Below are positions 37,301-44,620 of a stretch of DNA of 64,000 nt, piece after piece. Source of the stretch: Candidula unifasciata (Eukaryota; Mollusca; Gastropoda; Stylommatophora; Geomitridae). The translations under genes and the position numbers were made by a program. The notes beneath the pieces are model-generated. The model was not told the origin of the DNA and ran no database searches. It was given only the letters and a program-made list of their open reading frames with translations. Within the stretch, counting starts at the first letter, position 1; every line of letters begins with the position of its first letter. The stretch is from NCBI GenBank assembly GCA_905116865.2, contig CAJHNH020002513.1:210001-274000 (forward strand), given 5' to 3'.

Positions 37301-40300
37301 TAAGTGGACATAAAAAAACCTCTACTGGAACTGATCCTGAACACAAGGATGGTTCAGTAAAGAGACAAGAAAAGCTTTGCCCTTTAGCATTGCATGGGAT
37401 GATAATAACCATACTGTTACTTATCTGATCTTTCCGGTTAAAATCGACGCTAGGCAGCGGCGCTGTTCGGAGCAGAGGCAAATTTTTTTGCTTCTGCCGG
37501 ACGGTGGCCGATGCATTTTTGCTCCATTTGCAGACTGGAAATAGTTTTGTCATCCAGCTTCTGAGTTGAATGCATGGCGTGAGCTGCGGATTGCATTTGG
37601 AATGTTTTTTCGACTGACCAACGTTGTGTGAATTGTAGATTCCGAAAATGGCGCGATGCCTGTCATGCAATGTTGGCGGTGCCAGTATGTGATTAAAATT
37701 GATCGCGTGGGAAACTGCTGATATGTTGGCGACAAGTTCTGCTATCATCAATGATGAACTGCATTTCTAATGTTGGACTGTTTGTGTTAGCACTTCGGAT
37801 GGCTGCCGTATGCTTTAATGTGAGTGTATGCTAGATATGCTGAGACAGCAGTCTGTCAATCTTTCCACAAGGGACTGTGATAAACAATCTGGGTGTTTTT
37901 CGTTGGCACAGGAGCGGAGCAATGATGGGGCGACCCGTTTGCTATGAAGCTGAAACTAAGACACCAGACTGTTACTTATGTAAATAAGAAAATCAGGCAC
38001 ATGGTATGATTATATATTTGAAAGAAGTAGCCTGCAAGTATGTTTACAGATGCTGTTACATTTTTATTTACCTTCTGCTTTGACAGCCTCCACCAGGTCT
38101 TGCCCTGCCAACATTAGGTGGAACCAGCACAGTCATCAAAGCACCATCTGTCCTCGGTGCAATCAGTACCAACGTAGTCTTGCCTCCAATGGCCCCTGCC
38201 CATCCATCCATGCCCAAGCCGCCCACGGCACCCCCAGTTCCCCTGATGTCCCTGCAGACATCCCCAGTTTTACCCATTCTTCCAGCTGCCAACCCTCCTG
38301 CCATTGGTCTCACATCACTGCCACTGGGAGTAGGAGCAACCCAGAATACTGGTAGGTGTCTTTTTTTGTTTGTTAAAACTGTAATGTTAATAATTTTGCT
38401 CATGCGGTTCAAATAGCCTTTCTTCTTCCCTTTATCTCACAGTGGAGCATAGACCCTCAACCGTCATGCTAAGTTATCCTATCCTTTGCTTTGTGTGTAG
38501 CTCACCCCATGTTCTTCCCATCTTTCTAACTTTATTCTCTAGCTTCCTTTGGGGGGGGGGGGGGGGGGGGGTGTCTGCCTTTATTTCAGTGCTTCTGTGG
38601 GTTCCTGTGTAAAGACATTCTAGTTACATTGTTCTCATGTTTACTTAGCATATGTCTTATTCAACATCCGAGTCTTTTCTTCATCCTTTGATTTACTGGA
38701 CTTCATTCACTTCTTCTCTCCCAAAACACTGTTAAGCGTTTCAATCATAGCATTTAATTGGTGATATCATACATATGATATGTTTTTATTGTCAACTATA
38801 TATCCAAGAGAAGATATGATAGCAACTACCTAGAGTTTAAAAAAATGTTAATGTGTTATGTGCTTTTGATGTTATGATATCTTGTAATCACATGGTATGG
38901 TTTCATTTAATTAGGAATCTAGATCAAGTGAATGTACACAATATTTTGGAAGTTTTATGCTAAGCCTGAATTAACACAAAAGAGATAATGTCATTTATGA
39001 GGGGGTGTTTGTATCTTGGATGACTATGTAAGGCAGTGAACGAAGAAGAAAAAATTTCACAAAGATCCATGGTGATTTATCCTTGAACTAAATGTATGTA
39101 CAAGTGTGTGTATCAGGTAGCACCATTGAGGCAAGTTTGTCTTTATCTGCTTGCGACATTGGTGGCGAGAATAGGTGTGGATGACTACAGGAAGTAGCCT
39201 AACAGAACAAATATCAGACATGATTGCTTACATTCATTGCTTATGCATGTCTGTTCTGGAGCCAAAATTTTTTTTTGGGGTGGGGGGGGGGGGGGGGGGG
39301 GGGTGTAAAAATGGCACTTTGCCCTCTAACAAGCATGTCGTATAAGGCCACTAATCAGTCGGCATACAAATCAGCCAGATCTGTGAAATGAATGGGCACC
39401 CAAAACTCAAGTTTTGGAATAAAACCAAAAGTCCAGAAGTGGACGGACAGCCAGAACTTTCCGGCAGAGTTTACAGCTGGTGAACATTAAGAAGCAGAAG
39501 ATATCAATTTGCCAACAACATGTGGTCAGAATGTTCATTTGTATTTGTGTGCCTTTATCTGCTGTTGAGCTTGTCCATTGTGTTAAGTTACTTCTTGCTG
39601 GGAAAATAACACATCTGGGATAGGGCTTTAAAATAGTATTAGAATGTAGTGTATGTAAATGGAACCATACCTGAACATATACTATGTCAATTACCTCAGC
39701 CTTAGCAGCAGCTGTAGTCTCCGCAATGGCTTTCAAGAAAGATCCTGCAACCAGTCAGTTTTCTCTGCTACCAGGAATGCCAAGCATAACCACTTTAGGC
39801 CTGAGCAACTCAATGTCCACCGCACATGCAGCAGATAAAGATGAAGACAAGTCAGGCCAGGATGAGCTTCCACAAACACTGGAGCAGCAAGAGAGCATGG
39901 AGATCAGTGGCAGCAGCGCAAGGCACATGGTCATGCAGAAGTTGATGCGGAAATCTGAGGTAGCTTTCTGTGTATTTTGTTCCTTCTTCTGCTTGAACAT
40001 TTGTCTTGTTTTTTCCTTCCCATTGAATTATTGGTTATTTATCTTCAGTTCCTTATAGAACAGTATTTCTTAAACTTTAGTCTCATCTTTGCAGCTATTG
40101 TTTTCATGCTATTGCTACCAAGTTGTCCACTCTTGTCAGCTATTTCGCATTCAGCAGCACAGCTTATTCTAATTCTTTACCAGGTAATTTGTTCTGTAAT
40201 GGTAATCCATCTCTGACATATAAAGAGCTATTTTTATATTATTTTTAGCAGCAGTTCTAAACCTTTGAGTCGCCAACCTTTTTTTTTTTTTTGTGTCACA

Positions 40301-43008
40301 ACCCTTTCACAGGGGTTGCCTAAGACCATTGGAAAACACATATTCATTGAAGCTACGCAGTAGCAACAAAAATAATTGTATGGTTGGGAGTTGTAACAAC
40401 AAAAGGAACTGTATTCAAGGGTTATTGCATTAGGAAGTTTTAGAACCACTGGATACAGGTTCAATTTACAATTGTTTGGTTAAATTGCTCTTTCTAGCCC
40501 TGGCACTTACTGCATTAATCTAATTGAATCAACCTACAGCTTGTACTCCTGTCCTGAACATTATTTCTGCACGAACGCTTCTTTACCATGGAAAGCTACA
40601 TTAATCTCTCAGTCCTCATCCTTGCCTTCACTCCAGTCCCAAACACTTGGTCACTGCATTAATCTCTGTCCTCATCGTTGCCTTCACTCCCGTCCCAGAC
40701 ACTTGGTCACTACATAAACCTCTGTCCTCATCCTTGCCTTCACTCCAGACACTTGGTCACTACATTAACCTCTCAGTCCTCATCGTTGCCTTCACTCCAG
40801 TCCTAGACACTTGGTCACTTCATTAACCTCTCAGTCCTCATTGTTGCCTCCACTCCAGTCCCAGACACTTGGTCACTACATTAACCTCTCCTTACTAATC
40901 ATTGGCCTGCACTCCTATTTTACTCAGGAGCTTTATTGACACACACTTTTCCAATTGTCTTCTTCAGCTCTGTTTTTTTTTTAAAATTTTTATGGATATT
41001 ACTTTAATTCCTCTTGAATCAGGTTTATTTTAAAATTGTAATTGCCTCACACACAAAGAATTATATATTTTTTTTAAATTTGTACCGATAGTTATATTTC
41101 CTGAACATATGTGATATTCTTCAGGTAAAAGCAACAGGTGCCTAGAAGTGTACAATGTTATCTGTTGTTAAATACTGGTTTAAACATCTTTCATAGATCT
41201 AATAGTTTGATAATTGTACATCTAGTGTCGAGTCATGGTCTTGAGAAACATGGTTGGCCCAGAAGACTTGGACGACGAGCTGGAGAGTGAAGTTACCGAC
41301 GAATGTGGGAAATTTGGCATAGTTAACCGAGTGATCATTTACCAGGAGAGACAGAGTGAGGAAGAGGATGCTGAAGTTATAGTCAAGATCTTTGTGGAGT
41401 TTTCAACACAAGAAGGTGAGACATATTTCATGATTTCTTTATCTCAATGTTTCCACAACTTTTTATTTGATTTATTATGGTAATTTAATAGAACATAAAT
41501 TAGGGTAATGTCGTAAAATATCAGAAAAAATCTACAACAGTATTATATGTCTATAGTCAGAGCAAGAATCAGAACATTGTGTCTGCCTCCACATACCTGA
41601 AGCAGAAAAAGGCAACAGAATTAAGTAGAATAAATATTTTGTAAACAGAAATGAGGCCTGTGGCACTTTTCCAGTATTTTTATGGTGTTTTGAAAAATTG
41701 TATAAAAGACGTAAATTCACTGTTGTTTTTTTGTTTTCTTTCTAGGTGGCAGACATAAAACCTTCTGGCACTTTAATTTTTTTCCCTTTTGTTTTCCCCC
41801 GTACATTTTTACATAGTCGTATTGACTTTCAAACACCCTATGGAACAAATTTGTTTGTAGGGGATGAGATTATTTCATTGATATGTTTTGAACGGCTAAG
41901 TATTTGTGGCTAGTTGAAACCTACTTCCATTAGAGTAGTTAAGCAAAACATACTTTTCAGGTCTGCTGTTGAACTCTCCAGGCGGTAAATGCAAAATGTG
42001 GGTGCTTATCATCTACCATCAGCTTGAGAAATATCTTGGACTTGCAGTCTCATAGCATGCAAAATTTGGGTCCTCAGCAACTTGGTTATAGCAGAACTCA
42101 TTCAGTGCCTTCCCCTGCCCTCTCTCCCACCCAACTCTTTTGTTAGCTAGACTAGTTTCTGCCCAGGATTTTCTCATGAAAAGAGATCTGGTCTGAATCC
42201 TGATCCTGGGACAACAGCTGGCTCCCAGATCAAAGTAGTCTTAAATGGGTACTATGTTAAGTCCTAGGAAACAAAGTGCCAGGCGTGATGTTGACCACAA
42301 AACTCATCAAAACTGCCGGTAGGTCTAAAAATGTGAAAAAGGTCCTTGTACTTTACTTTTTTTTAAATTTTTTTTTTTTAAAACCTAATTCTGTGATGAC
42401 AGTGTCTTGCATGCTCAACTGACTTTTAAAAATAGCAGTGGCTGTTAACCATATTTCAATACTGTACAGGTCAGAGTTGTTTTGCAATGACAATCTGGGC
42501 TGCGGACAATTTGTCTTGCCTTGGTTTCGACTGTGGTACTAAGAGCCGACTGTTTGGGTGCAGTGGCAAACTACTGAATGTACAATTTGCTTAGAAAAAT
42601 TACAAAAGCCAAAAAAAAACCTGGGGTTGGCTCTGCTGTGTCCTGTAAAAGATACACAATTAACTTAATGGCATAGTTTAAAAAAAACATTACCTTGCTC
42701 ACGGGTTGATCTGGCCTAAACGGGGTATTGTGTTTTTAGTAGGGTTCTCCAGCTTTTACTGGCATAGGTTAACTTTGAAGTGACATTAGAATTGATAATA
42801 CATAGCTAGGTTTTTAAATGACAGTTTGGAGTGCCATATTTGATCATGACTATACTTGCTTGTATTACATTTTTATGTTTGAATATTTGTTGTTTCAGAG
42901 GTGGAGAAAGCCTGCAGTTCTCTTAATGCCAGATTTTTTGGAGGACGAGTTGTGACAGCTGAAAAATATGACCAGGATATGTATGATGCTAATGATTTGT
43001 CAGGCTGA
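10790..43008 (+). CDS. PUF60: PUF60 poly(U)-binding splicing factor (13 coding exons)
   Basis: Spliced product joins 10790-10840, 14575-14620, 23209-23420, 30710-30768, 31428-31641, 33285-33412, 33755-33826, 35259-35361, 36743-36871, 38087-38351, 39700-39959, 41226-41415 and 42899-43008. The total is 1839 nt, 612 residues plus TGA. Every intron is GT..AG and the phases (0,1,0,2,0,2,2,0,0,1,0,1) close without a break. Seen in the protein: a conserved helix ([13 protein letters not shown], in residues 33-103), RRM1 at about 124-198 (RNP2 VYVGSI, RNP1 KGFAFIEY), RRM2 at about 221-295 (RNP2 IYVTSI, RNP1 KGYGFIEY), an Ala/Pro-rich linker at about 296-500, and a C-terminal UHM at about 516-605 with an acidic helix and the R-X-F motif (RFF, 588-590). 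Family knowledge: PUF60 binds U-rich tracts near 3' splice sites in the nucleus, cooperates with U2AF65, and its UHM binds tryptophan-containing ULMs such as those of SF3B1. The human protein is about 559 residues; the extra length here is in the linker. The ATG is chosen because it opens a short exon with a strong donor; an upstream 5' UTR exon is possible. Confidence 0.95.
12634..12737. mobile_element. Foldback/MITE-like inverted repeat
   Basis: GGGGCTAAACTAGATGGCTG followed by GGACTCACGAGCA is matched by the reverse complement about 40 bases later (TGCTCATGAGTCCCAGCC then ATCTTGTTTAGCCCC). This gives a nearly perfect stem of about 32 bp. The same arm sequence is found inside the larger foldback at 19106-19387, so both belong to one non-autonomous family. 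No coding capacity. Confidence 0.65.
13078..13740 (+). mobile_element. RNase H-derived repeat, copy C
   Basis: The translation shows decayed RNase H motifs: IIYTDGSV near 13087, VEAVTA near 13218, and [11 protein letters not shown] near 13277 in the place of a TDSQSxLRK motif. After several frameshifts comes a piece matching the LSxLW..V.SxEEQTDH region of sister copies. The end (CTGCTGAAAATGGGG ... TGCAATGTCAGTTCTTGAATC) aligns with the ends of the copies at 426, 9378 and 44090. It is a dead fragment of a non-LTR element's RNase H region, sense to PUF60. Confidence 0.6.
14135..14215 (+). repeat. GAA-tailed SINE, 3' remnant
   Basis: Contains the family's 3' end: AGTGGACGAACAAGCAGAAC, then AGAGTTTACAGCTGGTGAAC, followed by an A-rich tail. 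About 80 bases are recognisable; the 5' part is missing. Confidence 0.6.
14575..14620 (+). CDS. PUF60: PUF60 coding exon 2
   Basis: 46 nt, acceptor ...CTTACATTGCAG|AGC, donor AACG|gtaagc, phase 0 in and 1 out. It encodes [15 protein letters not shown] plus a split Gly; the K-(I/M)-K-(L/M)-E-N-G segment corresponds to the N-terminal KMENG region of vertebrate PUF60. Confidence 0.9.
15283..15570 (-). mobile_element. GAA-tailed SINE, near full-length copy
   Basis: Reading the minus strand, it starts near CCTGTGTGGGTTCCGGGGCC, passes ACAAGAATAGACCCACTGCC and GGCAAGGAACCAGCAGTCTG, and ends AGAGTTTACAGCTAGTGAAC followed by (GAA) triplets. It matches the copy at 52493-52784 along its whole length. 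Polarity is taken from the GAA tail. Confidence 0.75.
16864..17000 (+). pseudogene. LINE C-terminal fragment
   Basis: Frame translation gives [19 protein letters not shown] and, further on, [15 protein letters not shown] before a stop. This is typical of the extreme C-terminus of RTE/CR1-type reverse transcriptases. A second copy of the same end is at 8800-8935. 5' truncation is expected for LINE insertions. Confidence 0.6.
18140..18735 (-). pseudogene. LINE reverse transcriptase fragment (C-terminal half)
   Basis: The minus strand encodes [20 protein letters not shown] (near 18530-18595), the conserved segment after the RT palm in many non-LTR elements. After frameshifts come [26 protein letters not shown] and, at the left end, [16 protein letters not shown], which resembles the family's terminal R-S-D-A-x-A-R-G-R-P segment. 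Several stops and shifts show it is dead. Antisense to PUF60. Confidence 0.6.
19106..19387. mobile_element. 282-bp foldback MITE with long terminal inverted repeats
   Basis: Both ends read inward CAGATCTGGGCTATCCTCC. The inverted similarity continues for about 95 bases through AAGATGGCGGC, AAAATATCCTTTCGAGCCAC and AGTCACGTGTCAATTG. The centre holds a second small palindrome (CACGCCGC ... GCGGCGTG) and the GGGGCTAAACTAGATGGCT motif shared with 12634-12737. There is no ORF. No clear target-site duplication: left flank ...AAAATATAT, right flank TCACTG. The arms carry perfect AAGATGGCGGC (YY1-type) and CACGTG (E-box) words. Confidence 0.8.
23209..23420 (+). CDS. PUF60: PUF60 coding exon 3
   Basis: 212 nt, acceptor TTGTTTCAG|GA, donor CAACAG|gtacat, phase 1 in and 0 out. 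It encodes residues 33-103, including the diagnostic [20 protein letters not shown] followed by HQQQ, almost identical to vertebrate PUF60. The preceding part ([18 protein letters not shown]) is lineage-specific and acidic. Confidence 0.97.
24519..25760 (+). pseudogene. gag remnant of the LTR retrotransposon
   Basis: Several open segments join only across frameshifts: [20 protein letters not shown] (24519 on), then [20 protein letters not shown] (about 24990), then [20 protein letters not shown] and [18 protein letters not shown] (25160-25310). This is the pattern of a metazoan Ty3/gypsy capsid, ending in ...[10 protein letters not shown]. Near 25630 a zinc-knuckle CFKCGH is followed, after a short duplication that shifts the frame, by ILRDC. 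Multiple shifts and stops: non-functional. Confidence 0.6.
25915..26140 (+). pseudogene. Retropepsin remnant
   Basis: The frame reads ...PCTVV, a stop, then [11 protein letters not shown]; the catalytic D-T-G is at 25926-25934. It continues [19 protein letters not shown] and [11 protein letters not shown]. The in-frame TAG directly before the catalytic Asp kills it. It belongs to the LTR element described around it. Confidence 0.65.
26400..26600 (+). pseudogene. Integrase N-terminal fragment
   Basis: Across a few frame changes the sequence encodes [20 protein letters not shown], then [19 protein letters not shown]. This fits the pre-integrase spacer and H2C2 zinc region (H...RIL..FYWPG) of Ty3/gypsy elements. 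The rest of the integrase is absent. Confidence 0.6.
28350..28505 (+). repeat. SINE-core repeat
   Basis: TTTACAGCTCAGTTGCAGTA then TCCGTGCCTTTTGGCC, followed by ...ACAACCTGCTTATTACAGG and GGGTCTGTTCTTGATTTCTC and ...ATAGGGTCCTGGAAATCTCA. It aligns with copies at 2700-2865 and 2300-2475, and its core with the tRNA-headed copies at 53.7-54.2 kb. Decayed. Confidence 0.6.
30185..30310 (-). repeat. tRNA-headed SINE family 2, partial
   Basis: The + strand text GCCAATCAGCACCTCGTGAG, TGGTGTGAGCATCATGCTGG and ATAAGGCTGGGTCAACTGG matches the reverse complement of the body of the copy at 46248 and closely matches the copy at 2010. The tRNA-like head is missing. Confidence 0.55.
30710..30768 (+). CDS. 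PUF60: PUF60 coding exon 4
   Basis: 59 nt, acceptor TTTCTTTGCAG|CAA, donor GTAG|gtaagt, phase 0 in and 2 out. It encodes [19 protein letters not shown] and two bases of an Arg codon. It links the Gln-rich helix to RRM1. The vertebrate segment here is longer (it includes an alternatively spliced piece); this animal has the short form. Confidence 0.93.
31263..31308 (+). repeat. 46-base poly-C run in PUF60 intron 4
   Basis: An uninterrupted run of cytosines about 120 bp upstream of the exon 5 acceptor, followed by poly-T then poly-A. It is the longest of many poly-G/C runs in the window. The true length may differ because sequencing of such runs is unreliable. Confidence 0.85.
31428..31641 (+). 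CDS. PUF60: PUF60 coding exon 5 (RRM1)
   Basis: 214 nt, acceptor TTTCTTTACAG|A, donor AAG|gtagca, phase 2 in and 0 out. It encodes residues 123-194, almost all of RRM1. RNP2 is VYVGSI (124-129) and RNP1 is KGFAFIEY (163-170). [14 protein letters not shown] and GGRNIK match vertebrate PUF60 residue for residue. RRM1 is one of the two domains that contact U-rich RNA. Confidence 0.98.
31738..31990 (+). mobile_element. GAA-tailed SINE copy (PUF60 intron 5)
   Basis: GGGGCCTCATTGTCTGGGAA, then AGCATGTTGTAGCGGTTGAC and CTGCCTGAGAGGCAAAGAAC. It ends in a decayed TTCACAGCCGTGAACATGAA and GAAGA. About 250 bp, same polarity as the 52493 copy. Confidence 0.65.
32030..32258 (-). mobile_element. tRNA-derived SINE family 1 (PUF60 intron 5)
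   Basis: On the minus strand a tRNA-like head has box A TGGCTTAGGCG and box B GGTTCAATCCC. It is followed by AGCTGGGGACGGTTGTC, then AGTTTCGACAGTGGCACC, and ends ...CAATGTCCTGTAAAGGATAG. It matches the 47075-47283 copy over the whole length. Transcription would run antisense to PUF60. Confidence 0.75.
32818..33073 (+). mobile_element. GAA-tailed SINE copy (PUF60 intron 5)
   Basis: GGAAAACAGGAATAGACCCA, GGGGCAAGGAGCCAACAG, CTCAGGTTCTGGAACAAGAC, and an end near GAATAAGAAGAAAAGGAT. It lies about 210 bp upstream of the exon 6 acceptor. Second member of this family in the same intron. Confidence 0.7.
33285..33412 (+). CDS. PUF60: PUF60 coding exon 6
   Basis: 128 nt, acceptor TGTTATCAG|GTA, donor AAAAG|gtgtgt, phase 0 in and 2 out. 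It encodes [17 protein letters not shown] and [18 protein letters not shown], that is the inter-RRM linker and the first strand and helix of RRM2 (RNP2 IYVTSI, 221-226). Confidence 0.97.
33755..33826 (+). CDS. PUF60: PUF60 coding exon 7
   Basis: 72 nt, acceptor TTTTCTACAG|T, donor CATAA|gtaagt, phase 2-2. It encodes (S)[17 protein letters not shown] and AKQGKH of RRM2. Being symmetrical and a multiple of three, it could be skipped in frame, which would remove the RRM2 centre. Confidence 0.95.
34590..34757 (-). mobile_element. tRNA-derived SINE family 5 (PUF60 intron 7)
   Basis: The minus strand carries a tRNA-like head (CAGCTGGCCGAGCAATTATA ... GGGTTCGATTACCC as box B). Then come TTTCTGTCGGTGCAAAATT and ATATCCTAACCTGCACAGTC. 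The body matches 62460-62550 (TTCTGTCGGCAAGTGAAATT, ATCCTAACCTGACCAGTC) inside the Helitron. Confidence 0.65.
35259..35361 (+). CDS. PUF60: PUF60 coding exon 8
   Basis: 103 nt, acceptor TTGTCAACACAG|G, donor GAAGG|gtatgt, phase 2 in and 0 out. It encodes residues 261-295 with RNP1 KGYGFIEY (261-268) and [15 protein letters not shown], which is highly conserved and closes RRM2. Confidence 0.97.
35385..35755 (+). other. Pyrimidine-rich tract at the start of PUF60 intron 8
   Basis: About 370 bases, nearly all C and T (repeats such as CTCTCTTTCT, CCTCCTCCC, TTCCCTGTCTCC), beginning some 25 bases after the exon 8 donor. It is not a simple perfect microsatellite. PUF60 itself binds pyrimidine/U-rich RNA, so the position invites a test for autoregulation; that link is inference. 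Confidence 0.7.
35829..35912 (+). repeat. 42-bp tandem duplication carrying AATAAA
   Basis: Two adjacent 42-base units (TGTGCTGGTATACC ... ACAAATAAAGTACCT) differ at one base. Each contains AATAAAG, a canonical poly(A)-signal hexamer, inside PUF60 intron 8. Confidence 0.85.
36210..36305 (-). repeat. SINE-core repeat fragment
   Basis: The + strand has GGTGCAGATTTCACAACCTA then GTTGTAAACCACAACACAAT, the reverse complement of the GTGGTTTACAGCTAGGCTGCG core found in the cluster at 53.7-54.2 kb. Confidence 0.5.
36743..36871 (+). CDS. PUF60: PUF60 coding exon 9
   Basis: 129 nt, acceptor TTGTTTTCAG|GCT, donor TTTTG|gtaagt, phase 0-0. It encodes [20 protein letters not shown], then an Ala-rich stretch ([20 protein letters not shown]) corresponding to the Ala-rich linker of vertebrate PUF60. 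It is skippable in frame. Confidence 0.93.
38087..38351 (+). CDS. PUF60: PUF60 coding exon 10 (Pro-rich linker)
   Basis: 265 nt, acceptor CTGCTTTGACAG|CCT, donor ACTG|gtaggt, phase 0 in and 1 out. It encodes 88 residues of Pro/Ala/Leu-rich linker (for example [19 protein letters not shown]). Conservation in composition, not sequence, is normal for this region. It accounts for much of the extra length over the human protein. Confidence 0.9.
38425..38545 (+). repeat. Interspersed repeat, copy 1
   Basis: CAGTGGAGCATAGACCCTCA, then CTATCCTTTGCTTTGTGTG and TAGCTCACCCCATGTTCTTC. The same order occurs at 43770-43890. No head, tail or ORF identified. Confidence 0.6.
39300..39510 (+). mobile_element. 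GAA-tailed SINE copy (PUF60 intron 10)
   Basis: AAGTCCAGAAGTGGACGGAC, AGAACTTTCCGGCAGAGTTT, ACAGCTGGTGAACATTAAGA, then an A/G-rich tail. The 5' part is interrupted by a poly-G run (39284-39303). It ends about 190 bp before the exon 11 acceptor. Confidence 0.65.
39700..39959 (+). CDS. PUF60: PUF60 coding exon 11
   Basis: 260 nt, acceptor AATTACCTCAG|CC, donor TCTGAG|gtagct, phase 1 in and 0 out. It encodes [20 protein letters not shown], an acidic stretch, then [19 protein letters not shown]. The [18 protein letters not shown] block is a hallmark of PUF60 just before the UHM. Two further in-phase AG acceptors lie 6 and 9 bases inside this start. Confidence 0.95.
40599..40915 (+). repeat. Minisatellite, about 62-bp unit (PUF60 intron 11)
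   Basis: About five diverged units built on TCCTCATCCTTGCCTTCACT, then CCAGTCCCAGACACTTGGTC and ACTACATTAACCTCTCAG. Some units have small internal deletions. Confidence 0.85.
41226..41415 (+). CDS. PUF60: PUF60 coding exon 12 (UHM)
   Basis: 190 nt, acceptor TACATCTAG|TGT, donor GAAG|gtgaga, phase 0 in and 1 out. It encodes [20 protein letters not shown], then [20 protein letters not shown] and [16 protein letters not shown]. This is the U2AF homology motif: the acidic helix ([10 protein letters not shown]) replaces the usual RNA-binding features and contacts the ULM tryptophan. Confidence 0.97.
42145..42320 (+). repeat. tRNA-headed SINE family 2, decayed copy (intron 12)
   Basis: GGGTACTATGTTAAGTCCTA and GCCAGGCGTGATGTTGACCA align with the body of the copy at 46248 (CATGGTAAAGTCCTGGGAAG, GGCCTGATGTTGACCACATC). 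The head is only faintly tRNA-like. Confidence 0.45.
42500..42667 (+). repeat. tRNA-derived SINE family 1, 5'-truncated (intron 12)
   Basis: GTTTCGACTGTGGTACTAAG, GGCAAACTACTGAATGTACA and TCCTGTAAAAGATACACAAT follow the order of the family's body and 3' end seen at 7605-7845. The tRNA head is absent. Confidence 0.6.
42899..43008 (+). CDS. PUF60: PUF60 coding exon 13 (UHM end, stop)
   Basis: 110 nt including TGA at 43006-43008; acceptor TTGTTGTTTCAG|AG, phase 1 in. It encodes [20 protein letters not shown] and [19 protein letters not shown] is the UHM R-X-F motif; the ...YDxxxYDxxDLS end matches the vertebrate C-terminus. Confidence 0.97.
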
Positions 43009-43760
43009 GACTGAGTGACTGTTTGTGTGTGTGTGTGTGTGTGCTGCCTGAGTGAGTCAGTGGAAAAGTGAACCTGAGTTTGTGTGTCGGACTGTTTTCA
43101 TGACATTTTTAACATCTTCATGGGTGCTGCATTTGTTTGTCTTTCGCATACGTGCTGTTGAAATGGTTTTCCATACGCGATTTTATGAATATTAGAAGCT
43201 TGTTTCATAACACCGTGATCAGTGTTTGTACATATACATTGAAGCTGAATATGTTGTCATGTGCTACGGAATGATAGTGGTCATTTTAAATAGAAATCCC
43301 TGATTTGTCTTTGTTCTAGCAGATGTATTGCCTTTCTTTTTCTTATGAACCTGTGCATTTGCCAGCTACAGCCTGCCTTTCCTGTGGCATGCTCTGCAGT
43401 GTGTTTCTTAGATTTTATGTGTTTTTAATGAGCAGCCATCAGGCCTGGGAGAAAACGGTCTAGTATTTTATAACGTACTTTGAAAGTAATGTTCAGATAT
43501 GACAGAAAGCAGATAGGAATATATTGCATATCACTGGAATAGTTAGCCATTTATAATATTCTTTTGCTGTCAAGAAAGCAGACAAGCTCAGAAACATTCA
43601 TGGCCCTTGGACATGTAAATTTAAGGAAAATATCAAAATTGCCACCAGTGGTTAGTAAATCACATGAGGCAGTCCACAAAGAAACACGTGAAAGCCCTAA
43701 ACTGCTTAAAGAAATTAGACACAGGAGAAATACATTCGAAAGCTTATTGGCAGCCGGCAG
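43009..43760 (+). other. PUF60: PUF60 3' UTR (extent uncertain)
   Basis: U-rich sequence follows the stop codon, beginning with a (GT)n run at 43023-43042. No AATAAA is present before 44837. Canonical hexamers occur at 44837-44842, 45786-45791 and 45852-45857. The last two are closest to a plausible end, but would make the UTR span an RNase H repeat, so the end cannot be fixed. Confidence 0.5.
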
Positions 43761-43769
43761 ATTTTCTTC

Positions 43770-43890
43770 TTCTGAACCTTCTATCCTCCAGTGGAGCTTA
43801 GGTCCTCAACCAACTCACCGTAAATCATATCCTTTGCTATTGTGTGCAGCTCACCCCATGTCCTCCCCATCTGTTAAATTTCACTCTTGA
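43770..43890 (+). repeat. Interspersed repeat, copy 2
   Basis: CTCCAGTGGAGCTTAGGTCC, ATATCCTTTGCTATTGTGTG and CAGCTCACCCCATGTCCTCC match the copy at 38425-38545 in the same orientation. Confidence 0.6.
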
Positions 43891-44079
43891 ATTCATTTCA
43901 GACAAATTGGTACGTCTTATCTGGATGAAAAGCCAAAGTAAAATGAACTTTTTTCTGGCCAGTGGTGTGAAGCTATGCTCGTTTTTGTAGGCCAGTTGGC
44001 ATTCATGGGTGATGTGGTTAATACCTTGCTTTCCTAAAATAATGCCTAGTGCCTCCTCATTACTGTAACCCTCACATAT

Positions 44080-44620
44080 CACGACCTCTAGTTTGAGAAT
44101 GGCAGTCGAAGCGGCCACTGCTGCCTTCCACTGGCTTGAGAATCAGCTGTACACATATGCTGTGATTGTAACAGACTTACAGAGCATGTTGAGAAAGGTG
44201 GAGACAGGCATGCTCTGTGCAGAGTGGCAAGCATCACTTCAGAGGTTCCGGGTAGTTAGCATCCTTTGGATATTTTCCCTAGGTTATGCCAGTGTGTTGG
44301 GAAATGAGGAAGCAGATTGACTGCTAGCTCTGCACCACATGGTGGTGAATTGATGTATGACATGCTAGATGTTGTGAGGGCCCCTTGGCAGCAGGTGAAC
44401 AGTGCTCAGGTACAGACAGATCATTATAGTCTGAGGAGAATGTCGCTGCACGGGGATCTGGTCCACACTCAAGTGAAGGGTGAGACGGATATACGATCAG
44501 GCAGTTACTGATGCCATTGGAATTAATTGAAACTCTCCGCTTGCTGCTGAAGATGGTGAAGGAGCGGTTATGGAGGTGCCCCGAGTGCTGTAATGTCAAT
44601 TCTTAATTCAACATTTACAT
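44080..44620 (+). mobile_element. RNase H-derived repeat, copy D
   Basis: A 75-codon open segment encodes EAATAAFHWLENQL, AVIVTDLQSMLRKVETGML and WIFSLGYASVLGNEEAD. This is RNase H of a non-LTR element with its third and later catalytic blocks (TDxQSMLRK, GNExAD). It continues in another frame with GGELMYDMLDVVRAPW and QTDHYSLRRM, and ends GCTGTAATGTCAATTCTTAA then TTCAACATT. It shares its 3' end with the copies at 426, 9378, 13078 and 59999. Confidence 0.65.

Noticed and set aside
37296..37751. 151-codon minus-strand ORF in PUF60 intron 9 as a gene
   Set aside because: Somewhat GC-richer than its surroundings but no recognisable domain or plausible splice context; it could be a decayed element. 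Not enough evidence to call.
43564..43890. 108-codon ORF in the PUF60 3' region
   Set aside because: It runs into an interspersed repeat shared with 38425-38545 and has no domain.
43837..44118. Minus-strand ORF reading GYSNEEALGIILGKQGINHI as a separate RNase H piece
   Set aside because: There is a faint resemblance to a GHxGxxGNExAD block, but too weak and unsupported to annotate beside copy D.
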